9,121 bases of DNA from an uncultured Flavobacterium sp. Lineage in GTDB: Bacteria > Bacteroidota > Bacteroidia > Flavobacteriales > Flavobacteriaceae. Shown here piece by piece: positions 1-6,112 of this stretch (positions are counted from its first letter, which is position 1; each line of letters starts with the position of its first letter). Location: NCBI GenBank assembly GCA_943912855.1, contig CALTVC010000049.1:1-9121 (forward strand), in the 5' to 3' direction. Position numbers and translations under genes: made by a program. The notes under the pieces are model-generated. The model saw nothing but the letters and a program-made list of their open reading frames with translations, ran no database searches and was not told the origin of the DNA.

Positions 1-1706
1 GACTTAAAGGAGTGTATAGAACTTTCCAGCCTTTTTAAAAGGTTTACACGCATTAAATATATCAAGCTCTGCTCACGGTCAACCTGTTTAAACACACTAC
101 CTGTATGCGTTTGCATATCATATTTACTCTCATAATCCTCTCTTTTATCAGCCCTTACATAAGCTAATGGCGAATACGCCGCAAGTGTTAAGGTGCTTAT
201 TTCATCGTAAATCTGGCCTATATCCTTAAACTGATTTTTAGTATCAATTTCTGGATGAACAGTTATAGGTAGTAACCTATTTGGAAACTTACCTATATCG
301 GCAGTATCGTAGTATTTTTCGATATGCTTTCTTGACCTCGCAATAGTAAGCATATCTAAAATCCTGAAATAAGTACCGTCAAGATGCAGCATCAGCTGGT
401 TAACATCTAAATTATCTGGGTCTTCATTTTTATACCAGTAGGTAAACTTTCTTTGAGTGTCCTTCATTACCTGACTGATGCTCTCTATACCATAAGATGC
501 AAAATACCTATCATCACCTTCTGTAATGAATGCAATTTGATTCTTTAAATCATTCATCTTATTGTTTACGGGAGTCGCTGAAAGCATTAAGACTTTAGTT
601 CTGATATTGGCTTTAATAATATCATTCATAAGCCTTTTATAACGGGTTATACCATCCCGCTTAGTTGGATTATTCCTGAAATTATGTGATTCATCGATAA
701 CTACAAGGTCATAATTCCCCCAGTTAACTGTTTCTAATTTGGTATCACCAGTTGTACCACTAGTCCTCGTTAAATCAGTATGGTTAAGCACTTCATAATT
801 CAGCCTGTCGTCAGCTAATATATTATTGATGTCATTACCTTTATAGCCTGTCCAGTTTTCCCTAAGTTTTTTGGGAGCTAACACCAGCACCTTAGAGTTT
901 CTTAACTCATAGTATTTAATTACAGCTAAGGCTTCAAATGTTTTACCAAGACCAACACTATCGGCAATAATACACCCTCCATAAGTCTCTATTTTTTCTA
1001 TGGCACCAATCACCGCGTCTTTCTGAAAATTGTACAGAAGACCCCAGATTTTAGAGTCTTTAAAGCCTGTTTTTTGAAGTTTTTCGTCGGCACGCTCGTT
1101 TATGGTAGAGTAATTAAAAATTTCTTTTACCGTGTATTTATATATGGCTTCACCAGATAAGTTTGCGGTACCTTTTTCTAATAGGGAAATAATTCGGTCA
1201 TTTAAATTAGCCTTACTATTGTCCCATGAATTATTATATAGATTTAAAAACTGATTCTGTTCGTCTAGAAATGAGGTAATAAAAATTGGCGATTTTGCAC
1301 TAACTCGACCAAGTGAAACAGAATCAAAATTTAAAGGCGTAAGATTAAATGAAGTTGAAGTGCCATCATTTTCGACAATTAAAACGTGTTGGTTTGCCAA
1401 ACTTCCTTTTCGGATTTCTACTTTATCTTTAATCAGGTTTATAACCTGATGAATACGGTACTTTCGATCCAGTTGTAAATTTAATTGATGTTCATCTGAG
1501 CTGTAAAGAAATTGAAAGTCTTCCTCTTTGTTGGCATCATAACTCAATAGAATTCTTATCGAATTCACTCTTTTGAAATTTTCCAACATATCAAACAATG
1601 CATATGCTGTAAAATAATCGCAGCTTATCGAAATATTTGTGTGAGTATCCAGTAAGGTTGTTATCTCATCAATAAGTAGAATATTCTGGTTGTTTATAAG
1701 TTTCAT
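1..1706 (-). CDS. SNF2/DEAD-like helicase with N-terminal PLD-like domain (partial, 3' end off the left edge)
   Basis: The frame is open from an ATG at 1706 to the left edge, giving 568 codons with no stop. Residues about 25-135 resemble a phospholipase-D-like domain: SCDYFTAYALFDML, then SIRILLSYD, then QHVLIVEN and NLTPLNFDSVSLG. The last two sit where an active HKD site would have HxK and GSxN, but the lysine is missing (H107-V-L), so nuclease activity is doubtful. A superfamily-2 helicase core follows: Gln228 (YNFQKDAV), Walker A ADSVGLGKT with Lys255, DESH at 338-341 and SAT at 376-378. Helicase lobe 2 would lie beyond the edge. This architecture suggests ATP-driven DNA or RNA translocation in a defence or restriction-like system; that role is inferred from the domains only. 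It is a separate transcription unit from the operon upstream, since a terminator lies at 1775-1797 and a plausible promoter at 1732-1759. Confidence 0.9.
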   Translation of the reverse strand, partial: MKLINNQNILLIDEITTLLDTHTNISISCDYFTAYALFDMLENFKRVNSIRILLSYDANKEEDFQFLYSSDEHQLNLQLDRKYRIHQVINLIKDKVEIRKGSLANQHVLIVENDGTSTSFNLTPLNFDSVSLGRVSAKSPIFITSFLDEQNQFLNLYNNSWDNSKANLNDRIISLLEKGTANLSGEAIYKYTVKEIFNYSTINERADEKLQKTGFKDSKIWGLLYNFQKDAVIGAIEKIETYGGCIIADSVGLGKTFEALAVIKYYELRNSKVLVLAPKKLRENWTGYKGNDINNILADDRLNYEVLNHTDLTRTSGTTGDTKLETVNWGNYDLVVIDESHNFRNNPTKRDGITRYKRLMNDIIKANIRTKVLMLSATPVNNKMNDLKNQIAFITEGDDRYFASYGIESISQVMKDTQRKFTYWYKNEDPDNLDVNQLMLHLDGTYFRILDMLTIARSRKHIEKYYDTADIGKFPNRLLPITVHPEIDTKNQFKDIGQIYDEISTLTLAAYSPLAYVRADKREDYESKYDMQTHTGSVFKQVDREQSLIYLMRVNLLKRLESSIHSFK

Positions 1707-1731
1707 TTTGGAGGTTCGTTTTTTTAAAATT

Positions 1732-1759
1732 CAAACTAAAAGTAAGAATTTTAGACCAA
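1732..1759 (-). promoter_or_regulatory. Putative Bacteroidetes-type promoter of the helicase gene
   Basis: On the minus strand there is a TTG at 1759-1757, a 17-bp spacer, and TTAGTTTG at 1739-1732. The last element differs from the TAnnTTTG consensus at one base. It would place the transcript start about 20 bp before the ATG at 1706. It sits just after the terminator of the preceding operon, where a new promoter is needed. Assigned by pattern only. Confidence 0.4.
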
Positions 1760-1774
1760 CTGTGAAATTATAAA

Positions 1775-1797
1775 ACAAAAACGGGGCTATTGCCCCG
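1775..1797 (-). terminator. Rho-independent terminator of the four-gene operon
   Basis: On the minus strand a 6-bp GC stem, CGGGGC/GCCCCG (1797-1792 with 1787-1782), encloses a 4-nt loop and is followed directly by a T-rich tract (TTTTTGTTTT). It begins 4 bp after the stop of the zinc-ribbon gene, so it ends that operon and insulates the helicase gene downstream. Confidence 0.85.
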
Positions 1798-1801
1798 CTT
1801 A

Positions 1802-1963
1802 CTATCTTCCAATTACCAGCTGTTTTTTATAACTGGTGCTGCCACAAATGCAACCCGTATAGCTGCATTTCTGACAGGTTATGGTATTGCACCGTGAGCA
1901 TTGTTTTGCTCTGTCGCCGCTGTGGCTGTTCCCACAGTTCGGGCATAAGGAAATACTATCCAT
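1802..1963 (-). CDS. Small eight-cysteine zinc-ribbon-like protein (53 aa)
   Basis: A short ORF with an ATG at 1963 and TAG at 1802-1804. The 53 residues contain eight cysteines in four close pairs: C7-PN-C10, C22-SR-C25, C30-QK-C33 and C38-I-C40. This spacing is typical of a double zinc ribbon or zinc-knuckle fold binding two Zn2+ ions. No signal peptide is present, so a cytoplasmic role such as nucleic-acid or protein binding is likely but not proven. It starts 11 bp after the stop of the 100-aa membrane protein gene, and an intrinsic terminator follows within 5 bp, making it the last gene of the operon. I do not recognise a named family. Confidence 0.75.
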   Translation of the reverse strand: MDSISLCPNCGNSHSGDRAKQCSRCNTITCQKCSYTGCICGSTSYKKQLVIGR

Positions 1964-1974
1964 ATAACGTATAT

Positions 1975-2277
1975 TTAAGTTGTAAAGTATAAAATGAGTA
2001 AGACAAAGAACAGTATCATGTGGAAACCTACGATGTATATGTAGGGCTTTTCTTCCCTGTTCTTTTCTTCATAAGCCCCTTTAAAATCTATGTCTGCAAC
2101 AGCATCAAACTTTTGTTGGTGGTAGGGGAGTATCATTTTTAAAAATACAAAGACCGATGCCAAGCATAGTAATGCCACGTAGAACCAGTAACTGGCACTC
2201 GGTACATCAAAAAGCTTTTGGGCAAGAAGGCCAAGCCCGAACGGGGCTGACAGATAAATAAAGTGGTTAATTTTCAT
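1975..2277 (-). CDS. Small membrane protein of unknown function (100 aa)
   Basis: The product has two clear hydrophobic helices, at about residues 31-50 (YWFYVALLCLASVFVFLKMI) and 79-98 (ending FFVLLILYF). A weaker one at about 5-20 may be a third membrane segment. The connecting region (51-78) is charged and ends in EEKNREEKP. The ATG at 2277 is 5 bp after the stop of the 49-aa gene, and the stop is 11 bp before the zinc-ribbon start, so it is the third of four tightly packed genes. No family was recognised. An inner-membrane location is inferred from hydrophobicity alone. Confidence 0.75.
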   Translation of the reverse strand: MKINHFIYLSAPFGLGLLAQKLFDVPSASYWFYVALLCLASVFVFLKMILPYHQQKFDAVADIDFKGAYEEKNREEKPYIYIVGFHMILFFVLLILYFTT

Positions 2278-2282
2278 TGTTA

Positions 2283-2432
2283 TTAATTTGCGGGTTTTAT
2301 ATTTCCTGTCCTGTGGTTGGGATACATCTGCCTCGCAGACACCAACGCTGCCGACTGATTGGCTGCAAAGATGCGTGTCTGGGTTCGGAAGCCTCCGCCT
2401 TTAGGATACAGGTCTACTATCCATTCTTTCAT
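2283..2432 (-). CDS. 49-aa small protein of unknown function
   Basis: The ATG at 2432 lies 2 bp after the lipoprotein stop codon (2435-2437) and the TAA is at 2283-2285, 5 bp before the next gene. The product begins MKEWIVDLYPKGGGFRTQTR and continues with an Ala/Ser-rich stretch (IFAANQSAALVSARQM), ending in NIKPAN. It is basic and has no membrane helix or signal peptide. The reading frame exactly fills the gap between its neighbours, and its base composition is richer in G+C than most of the window. Both points argue that it is a real, translationally coupled gene rather than a chance ORF. No function can be assigned. Confidence 0.7.
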   Translation of the reverse strand: MKEWIVDLYPKGGGFRTQTRIFAANQSAALVSARQMYPNHRTGNIKPAN

Positions 2433-2434
2433 GG

Positions 2435-2857
2435 CTATTCTGCTTTATGGAAGTATTTTATATACCCTGCTTCCTCACTTGCATCCAGTACCAAGTCATT
2501 ACCATTAACCTTAACAATATGGTGGTAACTGTTTTGTGCGCCAAATGCTATTTCACCGCCGCTTAAAACCCACCAAGAGTAGGAAGCCATGCCCCCGTTA
2601 TTACAATCGTCATCCATGTATATGGTTTCTGTTACCTCACCATCGGTATAAAACTGGAGTATTTCCCTGCCACAGGTGCCGTTGGATTCATACAATGTTG
2701 GTTCTGAGTTTTGGTAAGCGGCCTTGTAAATTATCCATTTGCCCATTAATTGGGATGTGTCGGTGTTTTGGGTACTTGAAGGTGAATCATCACCTGAACA
2801 TGAGGCAATAGCTATTACAACGAATAAAATTGTAGAAAGGAATAATTTTCTTTTCAT
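2435..2857 (-). CDS. Lipocalin-like lipoprotein (140 aa)
   Basis: The N-terminus is a lipoprotein signal peptide: KRK, a hydrophobic core, and lipobox IASC with the lipidated Cys20. It is followed by the acidic/serine linker SGDDSPSS, of the sort seen on exported Bacteroidetes lipoproteins. The mature part starts with a GKW motif (39-41) and continues as short beta-rich segments, as in the small lipocalin-like domain family. C62 and C85 could form a disulfide. It is the first gene of the four-gene operon, with a TAnnTTTG promoter and a palindromic site directly upstream (2886-2918). It probably sits in the outer membrane or periplasm; ligand and role are unknown. Confidence 0.85.
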   Translation of the reverse strand: MKRKLFLSTILFVVIAIASCSGDDSPSSTQNTDTSQLMGKWIIYKAAYQNSEPTLYESNGTCGREILQFYTDGEVTETIYMDDDCNNGGMASYSWWVLSGGEIAFGAQNSYHHIVKVNGNDLVLDASEEAGYIKYFHKAE

Positions 2858-2885
2858 GGTTAGAATGATTTAAAAATTTGAATTG

Positions 2886-2893
2886 CAAATATA
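2886..2893 (-). promoter_or_regulatory. -7 box of the lipoprotein operon promoter
   Basis: TATATTTG on the minus strand is a perfect match to the Bacteroidetes -7 consensus TAnnTTTG. It lies 28 bp upstream of the lipoprotein ATG. No good TTG is found at the expected -33 distance; that position is occupied by the 20-bp palindrome, so initiation may depend on, or be blocked by, a DNA-binding protein. Confidence 0.55.
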
Positions 2894-2898
2894 TAAAA

Positions 2899-2918
2899 AT
2901 TCGCCTTATAAGGCGAAT
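2899..2918. promoter_or_regulatory. Perfect 20-bp palindrome, candidate operator
   Basis: Two 10-bp arms (ATTCGCCTTA and its exact reverse complement) meet without a spacer. The site starts 5 bp upstream of the -7 box of the leftward operon and lies 43 bp before the ATG of the divergent XRE-type regulator. This geometry fits an operator for that regulator controlling both directions. A dimeric HTH protein would recognise such symmetry; which protein binds it is inference. Confidence 0.6.
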
Positions 2919-2961
2919 GTAATAATTGTAAGTTATGCTTAGGGTTTAATTCCTTTGCTTC

Positions 2962-3225
2962 ATGCAGAGCAAATTGGAACAAATTGAAATCGAATTGGTA
3001 AAAAGGATTTACAACCTATTTCTTAAAAAATATGATGGTAATAAATCTGAATTTGCTCGTGCTGCTGGTTGCAGGGAATCCACGATAAGACGGATACTTA
3101 GAAATGAGCAAGGAATTACTATTAATCTTTTATTGAGGATTGCCAAAGCTTTAGACGTTGAAGTAATCCAGCTACTGGAGGGATTGTCGTTAACCGATAA
3201 GAAAGTAGCTTCAAAAAATGAATGA
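2962..3225 (+). CDS. XRE/Cro-type helix-turn-helix regulator (87 aa)
   Basis: A small DNA-binding protein. Residues about 28-49 (KSEFARAAGCRESTIRRILR) form the HTH, with the recognition helix around STIRRILRNE. The downstream segment (about 52-73, ITINLLLRIAKALDVEVIQL) matches the usual XRE family C-terminal helices. An N-terminal amphipathic helix (LEQIEIELVKRIYNLFLKKY) precedes the fold. It is divergent from the lipoprotein operon and probably regulates that promoter through the palindrome at 2899-2918. A weak promoter (TTG 2926-2928, 21 bp, TTCCTTTG 2950-2957) would make its mRNA leaderless or nearly so. It also faces the polymerase-like gene downstream and could control it. Confidence 0.88.
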   Translation: MQSKLEQIEIELVKRIYNLFLKKYDGNKSEFARAAGCRESTIRRILRNEQGITINLLLRIAKALDVEVIQLLEGLSLTDKKVASKNE

Positions 3226-3281
3226 AAAATTTATAAAAAAATTTCTGAAGCACTCTGAATATAGCTATACTACCTGCCCCA

Positions 3282-3407
3282 CTCCCCCTAGTATAAGGCG
3301 GGATACCTGACCAAGGGGGAGGTGTGTGTGAAGCCATCCGTATTTTTAGAGTAGTTGGTGATTTTATAGCACCAAATCCTTGTATACGGCCATATTTCAA
3401 AGGATTT
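3282..3407 (+). other. Cluster of nested inverted repeats (possible structured RNA)
   Basis: First stem: CTCCCCCT (3282-3289) pairs perfectly with AGGGGGAG (3314-3321), with an inner GTAT/ATAC pair (3291-3294, 3303-3306). Second stem: CCGTAT (3338-3343) pairs with ATACGG (3384-3389) and encloses TTGGTG/CACCAA (3355-3360, 3370-3375). A third, overlapping pair, AAATCCTT/AAGGATTT (3374-3381, 3400-3407), would put ATACGG in its loop, giving either a switch or a pseudoknot. No T-run follows, so this is not a simple terminator of the regulator gene. Confidence 0.4.
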
Positions 3408-3595
3408 CAGAATCAGCTAAGGGGATAACGTAGTACTAAAAAAGTACACTTAACAATAAGATTGATGTTCCTATTGACCTTTATAGATACTTATTAGTAG
3501 CGCATTATTGTAGGGTAATACAGCTAATATTATCTACTTTATAATAATTCATATCTATACTTTCACCTTCTACTTATCTCACTATCTTCTCTCAT

Positions 3596-3626
3596 ATATG
3601 TTACTTAATATTATAGAGTAACATAT
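3596..3626. repeat. 10-bp perfect inverted repeat with an 11-nt loop
   Basis: ATATGTTACT (3596-3605) is the exact reverse complement of AGTAACATAT (3617-3626). It lies in AT-rich sequence with no adjacent gene end or T-run, so it may be a protein-binding site or part of a structured leader. Confidence 0.45.
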
Positions 3627-3755
3627 TATGGAAACACCACTAAAATAAGGTATTCCCAAAGATATGATTCAATAATGTTATGCTCTGTTTGCGCTAAATA
3701 AAATAAAATTGATAAATAACCTTTACTGTTCCTGCATCCCTTCGTATAATAGGCG

Positions 3756-3871
3756 TATGAGAATAAACTCATAAAAAATTCTTGGTTGCTGGAGGAATAA
3801 GCTCCCTCCAGCTGCTTCTACCAAGTAAAACAAAAGAAGCAATAAAATAAGCACCAGTTTTACAACTGGTG
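3756..3871 (+). other. Three consecutive hairpins in the leader of the polymerase-like gene
   Basis: Hairpin A: TATGAG/CTCATA (3756-3761, 3768-3773), followed by A-rich sequence. Hairpin B: GCTGGAGG/CCTCCAGC (3788-3795, 3805-3812), itself enclosed by CTTGGT/ACCAAG (3781-3786, 3820-3825). Hairpin C: CACCAGTT/AACTGGTG with a 4-nt loop (3852-3859, 3864-3871), ending 22 bp before the ATG at 3894. None ends in a T-run. They could form a regulatory or templating leader RNA, or an origin-like stem-loop array. Confidence 0.45.
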
Positions 3872-3893
3872 GGTGAATAGAAGTATAACCAAA

Positions 3894-5225
3894 ATGTTTA
3901 CTACAAATGATGAATTTATTGCCCTATCTGGCGATACTGAGGATATTAGCATCCTCCACAATGATTTTAATCTCTCTGAATTGGCCATGGTGTTCCCAGA
4001 TGTCAATTCCATACTGGTGCCCAAAAAAGCCCATACAAATCTCTCTAAATACGTTCCTAAAGCAATACTGAAGGAAATAGACCCCAACACTGATATAGCC
4101 GTTGAAAAGTGCCTTGTGGTACTGTCAAACCTTGCCAGTACCTACTACACGGAAGACCCTTGGAAACATTTAAGTTCTGTTATACTCCACGAGCAAACAA
4201 AAAACACCAGCAATACCTTTATCTATACCAAGATTATAGAAGTCTTTAAAACAGGCACAAAAACTGGGGCTTTTATAGAGATATATGATTCCTACCAAGT
4301 TAAAGTACAATCGAAAAGCTACCGCTTAACAGACCAATATCTTAAAGCTGGCCTTACCGAATATCTCATCAAAGATAGTGGTATCATAGCAACAAGGAAT
4401 AGGCTCTTTTACATGCAGCTTACCAGTGCCATGAATAATCCCATTTGTGCCAACTTGGTAAGGATATACCCGAAAATAGAATTGCCTACTTCAGCGGAAC
4501 TATTGGCCATTGGTAAGAAACTGGTTAAAGAAGGCCGAACCACTAAAAAGGGTAAACTGCTAACCACGCGTAACAAGCATAAGAACGACTATTGGAACGA
4601 CTGGCAGAACCGCAGCTTTGTAGAGGATAATATCAAACTGTTTGAATTCCTTATAGGCCGTGGGTTTATGATACCAAGTGCTGGCGGTGCGGAAAGCGGT
4701 GGCCGTGTGGTGGATTCCTTTACACTTATGCCCGCTTGGATAAGAGAACAAATAACTATAGAAGGTAAGAAGCTGGCAGAATGCGATTACACTGCATTAC
4801 ACCCTAATATAGCCATCAAACTATATGGAGGTAAAGAAAGTTATATCACACACAAGAAAGTAGCAGAGAAGGCCGCTATTGATGTTAAGGCGGTTAAGGT
4901 AGAACACTTGGCCTTTTTCAATAAAAAGTGGGTTGGTATGAAAAAATCACAGTTATATAAGTATTACTCACAACATGAGCCGCCCATGCTGGAGCGCATC
5001 CGTAAGGATAAGGCTGTCAATGGCTATAAGGTTACTGCGCATAAGATGTTTAAGGTAGAGGTGGATATAATGACAGATGTTATAACAAACCTATACGCAA
5101 AAGGTATACAGGTACTGTATGTTTATGATGCGCTGGTATGTGAGGAACAGGACAAGGCGGCGGTTATCGAAACTATGAACAGGATAATACTGGAGCATGG
5201 GGTTAAGACCAGTGTAAAAACCTAA
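3894..5225 (+). CDS. Divergent family-A DNA-polymerase-like protein (443 aa)
   Basis: I do not recognise a named family, but the C-terminal 175 residues follow the order of family-A polymerase motifs. These are a GGR and LMPAWIR lead-in with ITIEGKKLAE; motif A as CDYTALHPNIA (Asp298); a fingers-like stretch VKVEHLAFFNKKWVGM with LYKYYSQHEPPMLERIRK, comparable to the O-helix and the YF..YPGV segment; and motif C as LYVYDALVCEE (Asp412), followed by a helix ending EHGVKTSV. The second acidic residue of the usual HDE is an alanine. DYTALHP also resembles the family-B DxxSLYP motif. The N-terminal 270 residues show no exonuclease motif I can see. A GTG at 3873 in frame would add 7 residues, but it abuts a hairpin, so the ATG at 3894 is preferred. 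It stands alone after a structured non-coding region. Polymerase or primase activity is inferred, not shown. Confidence 0.7.
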   Translation: MFTTNDEFIALSGDTEDISILHNDFNLSELAMVFPDVNSILVPKKAHTNLSKYVPKAILKEIDPNTDIAVEKCLVVLSNLASTYYTEDPWKHLSSVILHEQTKNTSNTFIYTKIIEVFKTGTKTGAFIEIYDSYQVKVQSKSYRLTDQYLKAGLTEYLIKDSGIIATRNRLFYMQLTSAMNNPICANLVRIYPKIELPTSAELLAIGKKLVKEGRTTKKGKLLTTRNKHKNDYWNDWQNRSFVEDNIKLFEFLIGRGFMIPSAGGAESGGRVVDSFTLMPAWIREQITIEGKKLAECDYTALHPNIAIKLYGGKESYITHKKVAEKAAIDVKAVKVEHLAFFNKKWVGMKKSQLYKYYSQHEPPMLERIRKDKAVNGYKVTAHKMFKVEVDIMTDVITNLYAKGIQVLYVYDALVCEEQDKAAVIETMNRIILEHGVKTSVKT

Positions 5226-5323
5226 AAATATTCATAGTTTAATCTAATTTACAATTATACATTTTATTGTAGTTTAGAAGAATAATTATCCTCGTCACCA
5301 ATTGGATATTGAAAAGTAATTAC

Positions 5324-6112
5324 TTACTTCCAACCCTCAAATACGCCTAAACCAAATAGGGCGTAATCGTACTTTACGGGGTCATTGGTGTCTAGCATCC
5401 TCAAATTGGTATCAAGTTCATTAAGAGCCTTAATATCGTCTTGCTTTCGGGTAATTATTCCAAGCTTTCTAGCAACGTTACCACTATGCACATCGAGCGG
5501 ACAGGATAGCAATGAGGGTGATATTGTTTTCCAAATCCCTAGGTCCACACCCGCATTATCTTTGCGAACCATCCACCTTAGAAATAGATGAATTCTCTTT
5601 GCGGCACTGTTACGTAATGGGTCTGCTATATGTTTCTGAGTACGTAGCTGATGCTCAACCTCGAAAAATTTTTGCTTTAACTGATTGATAGCATAATGTA
5701 GATAATTAGCTTTTTGATGTTCTTTAAAGATGGTTTCGAGACCGCCGTGAGCGGTGTATATATGTCTCAAGCCCCGTATAAAAGTTGTGAAGTCGCCACC
5801 ATTAAATGTACGGTGTACAAATTTTTCTAATGGTTCCAGCTGGTGAGGTTGGTGAGACATAACAAAATCATAAGGGCTGTTGCCCATCAGAGCCATCATC
5901 TTATTACAGTTATTAATAACCATTTTCCTATTACCCCATGCAATTGTAGCTGCTAAAAAACCAGCTATTTCAACATCTTCTTTCTGGGTAAAAAGGTGAG
6001 GTATTTGTACAGGGTCTGATTCAATAAAGTTGGGATTATTATAAAATGCCGATTTTTGGTCTAGCATTTCCTTCAATAAATCAAAATTCAAAATCTTCTC
6101 TATCACGGTCAA
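5324..6112 (-). CDS. TIGR02757/DUF2400 family protein (intact copy)
   Basis: Full-length member of a Bacteroidetes-rich family of unknown function, with conserved blocks FIESDPVQIPHLF (29-41), EIAGFLAATIAWGNRKM (48-64), FLRWMVRKDNAGVDLG (177-192), CPLDVHSGNVARKLG (204-218) and DPVKYDYALFGLGVFEG (244-260). The CPLDVHSGNVAR block resembles the catalytic-Asp loop of HhH-GPD DNA glycosylases (Asp207); that link is my inference. The ATG at 6112 adds MTVIEKI before the usual NF-type start, and the first 32 bp overlap the PIN-like gene. A TTG at 6091 would give the more usual N-terminus (LNFDLLKEML). The last 89 codons are repeated in a truncated inverted copy at 7286-7555. Transcription probably comes from the PIN-like gene, as no intergenic promoter exists. 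Confidence 0.9.
   Translation of the reverse strand: MTVIEKILNFDLLKEMLDQKSAFYNNPNFIESDPVQIPHLFTQKEDVEIAGFLAATIAWGNRKMVINNCNKMMALMGNSPYDFVMSHQPHQLEPLEKFVHRTFNGGDFTTFIRGLRHIYTAHGGLETIFKEHQKANYLHYAINQLKQKFFEVEHQLRTQKHIADPLRNSAAKRIHLFLRWMVRKDNAGVDLGIWKTISPSLLSCPLDVHSGNVARKLGIITRKQDDIKALNELDTNLRMLDTNDPVKYDYALFGLGVFEGWK

Larger units (their letters stand above)
3226..3893. other. Hairpin-rich non-coding region before the polymerase-like gene
   Basis: I find no convincing gene in these 668 bp on either strand. The region is unusually dense in perfect short inverted repeats (described separately at 3282-3407, 3596-3626 and 3756-3871) separated by AT-rich sequence. A possible promoter element TCTGTTTG at 3684-3691 (one mismatch to TAnnTTTG) would give a roughly 200-nt leader carrying the last three hairpins. 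Possible meanings are a long structured leader, a separate structured RNA, or a replication-origin-like segment; the sequence alone cannot choose between them. Confidence 0.5.

Noticed and set aside
2277..2811. Two plus-strand ORFs (2277-2528 and 2536-2811)
   Set aside because: Both are antisense shadows of the lipoprotein and the 49-aa gene, rich in Cys, His and Arg as expected from antisense reading.
3122..3400. 92-codon minus-strand ORF across the end of the XRE gene
   Set aside because: It is antisense to a well-supported HTH gene and to the hairpin cluster, with composition unlike a protein.
3873..3893. GTG start giving a 450-aa polymerase-like protein
   Set aside because: It lies 1 bp after a hairpin stem with no ribosome-binding site. 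The ATG at 3894 is preferred, though the GTG cannot be excluded.
3894..5225. Reverse transcriptase (retron or DRT) identity for the polymerase-like protein
   Set aside because: There is no YxDD motif or other RT signature; motif order fits a pol A-like palm better.
5314..5325. 12-bp palindrome AAGTAATTACTT at the TIGR02757 stop
   Set aside because: Short, AT-rich and without a T-run or a partner copy, so it is likely chance.
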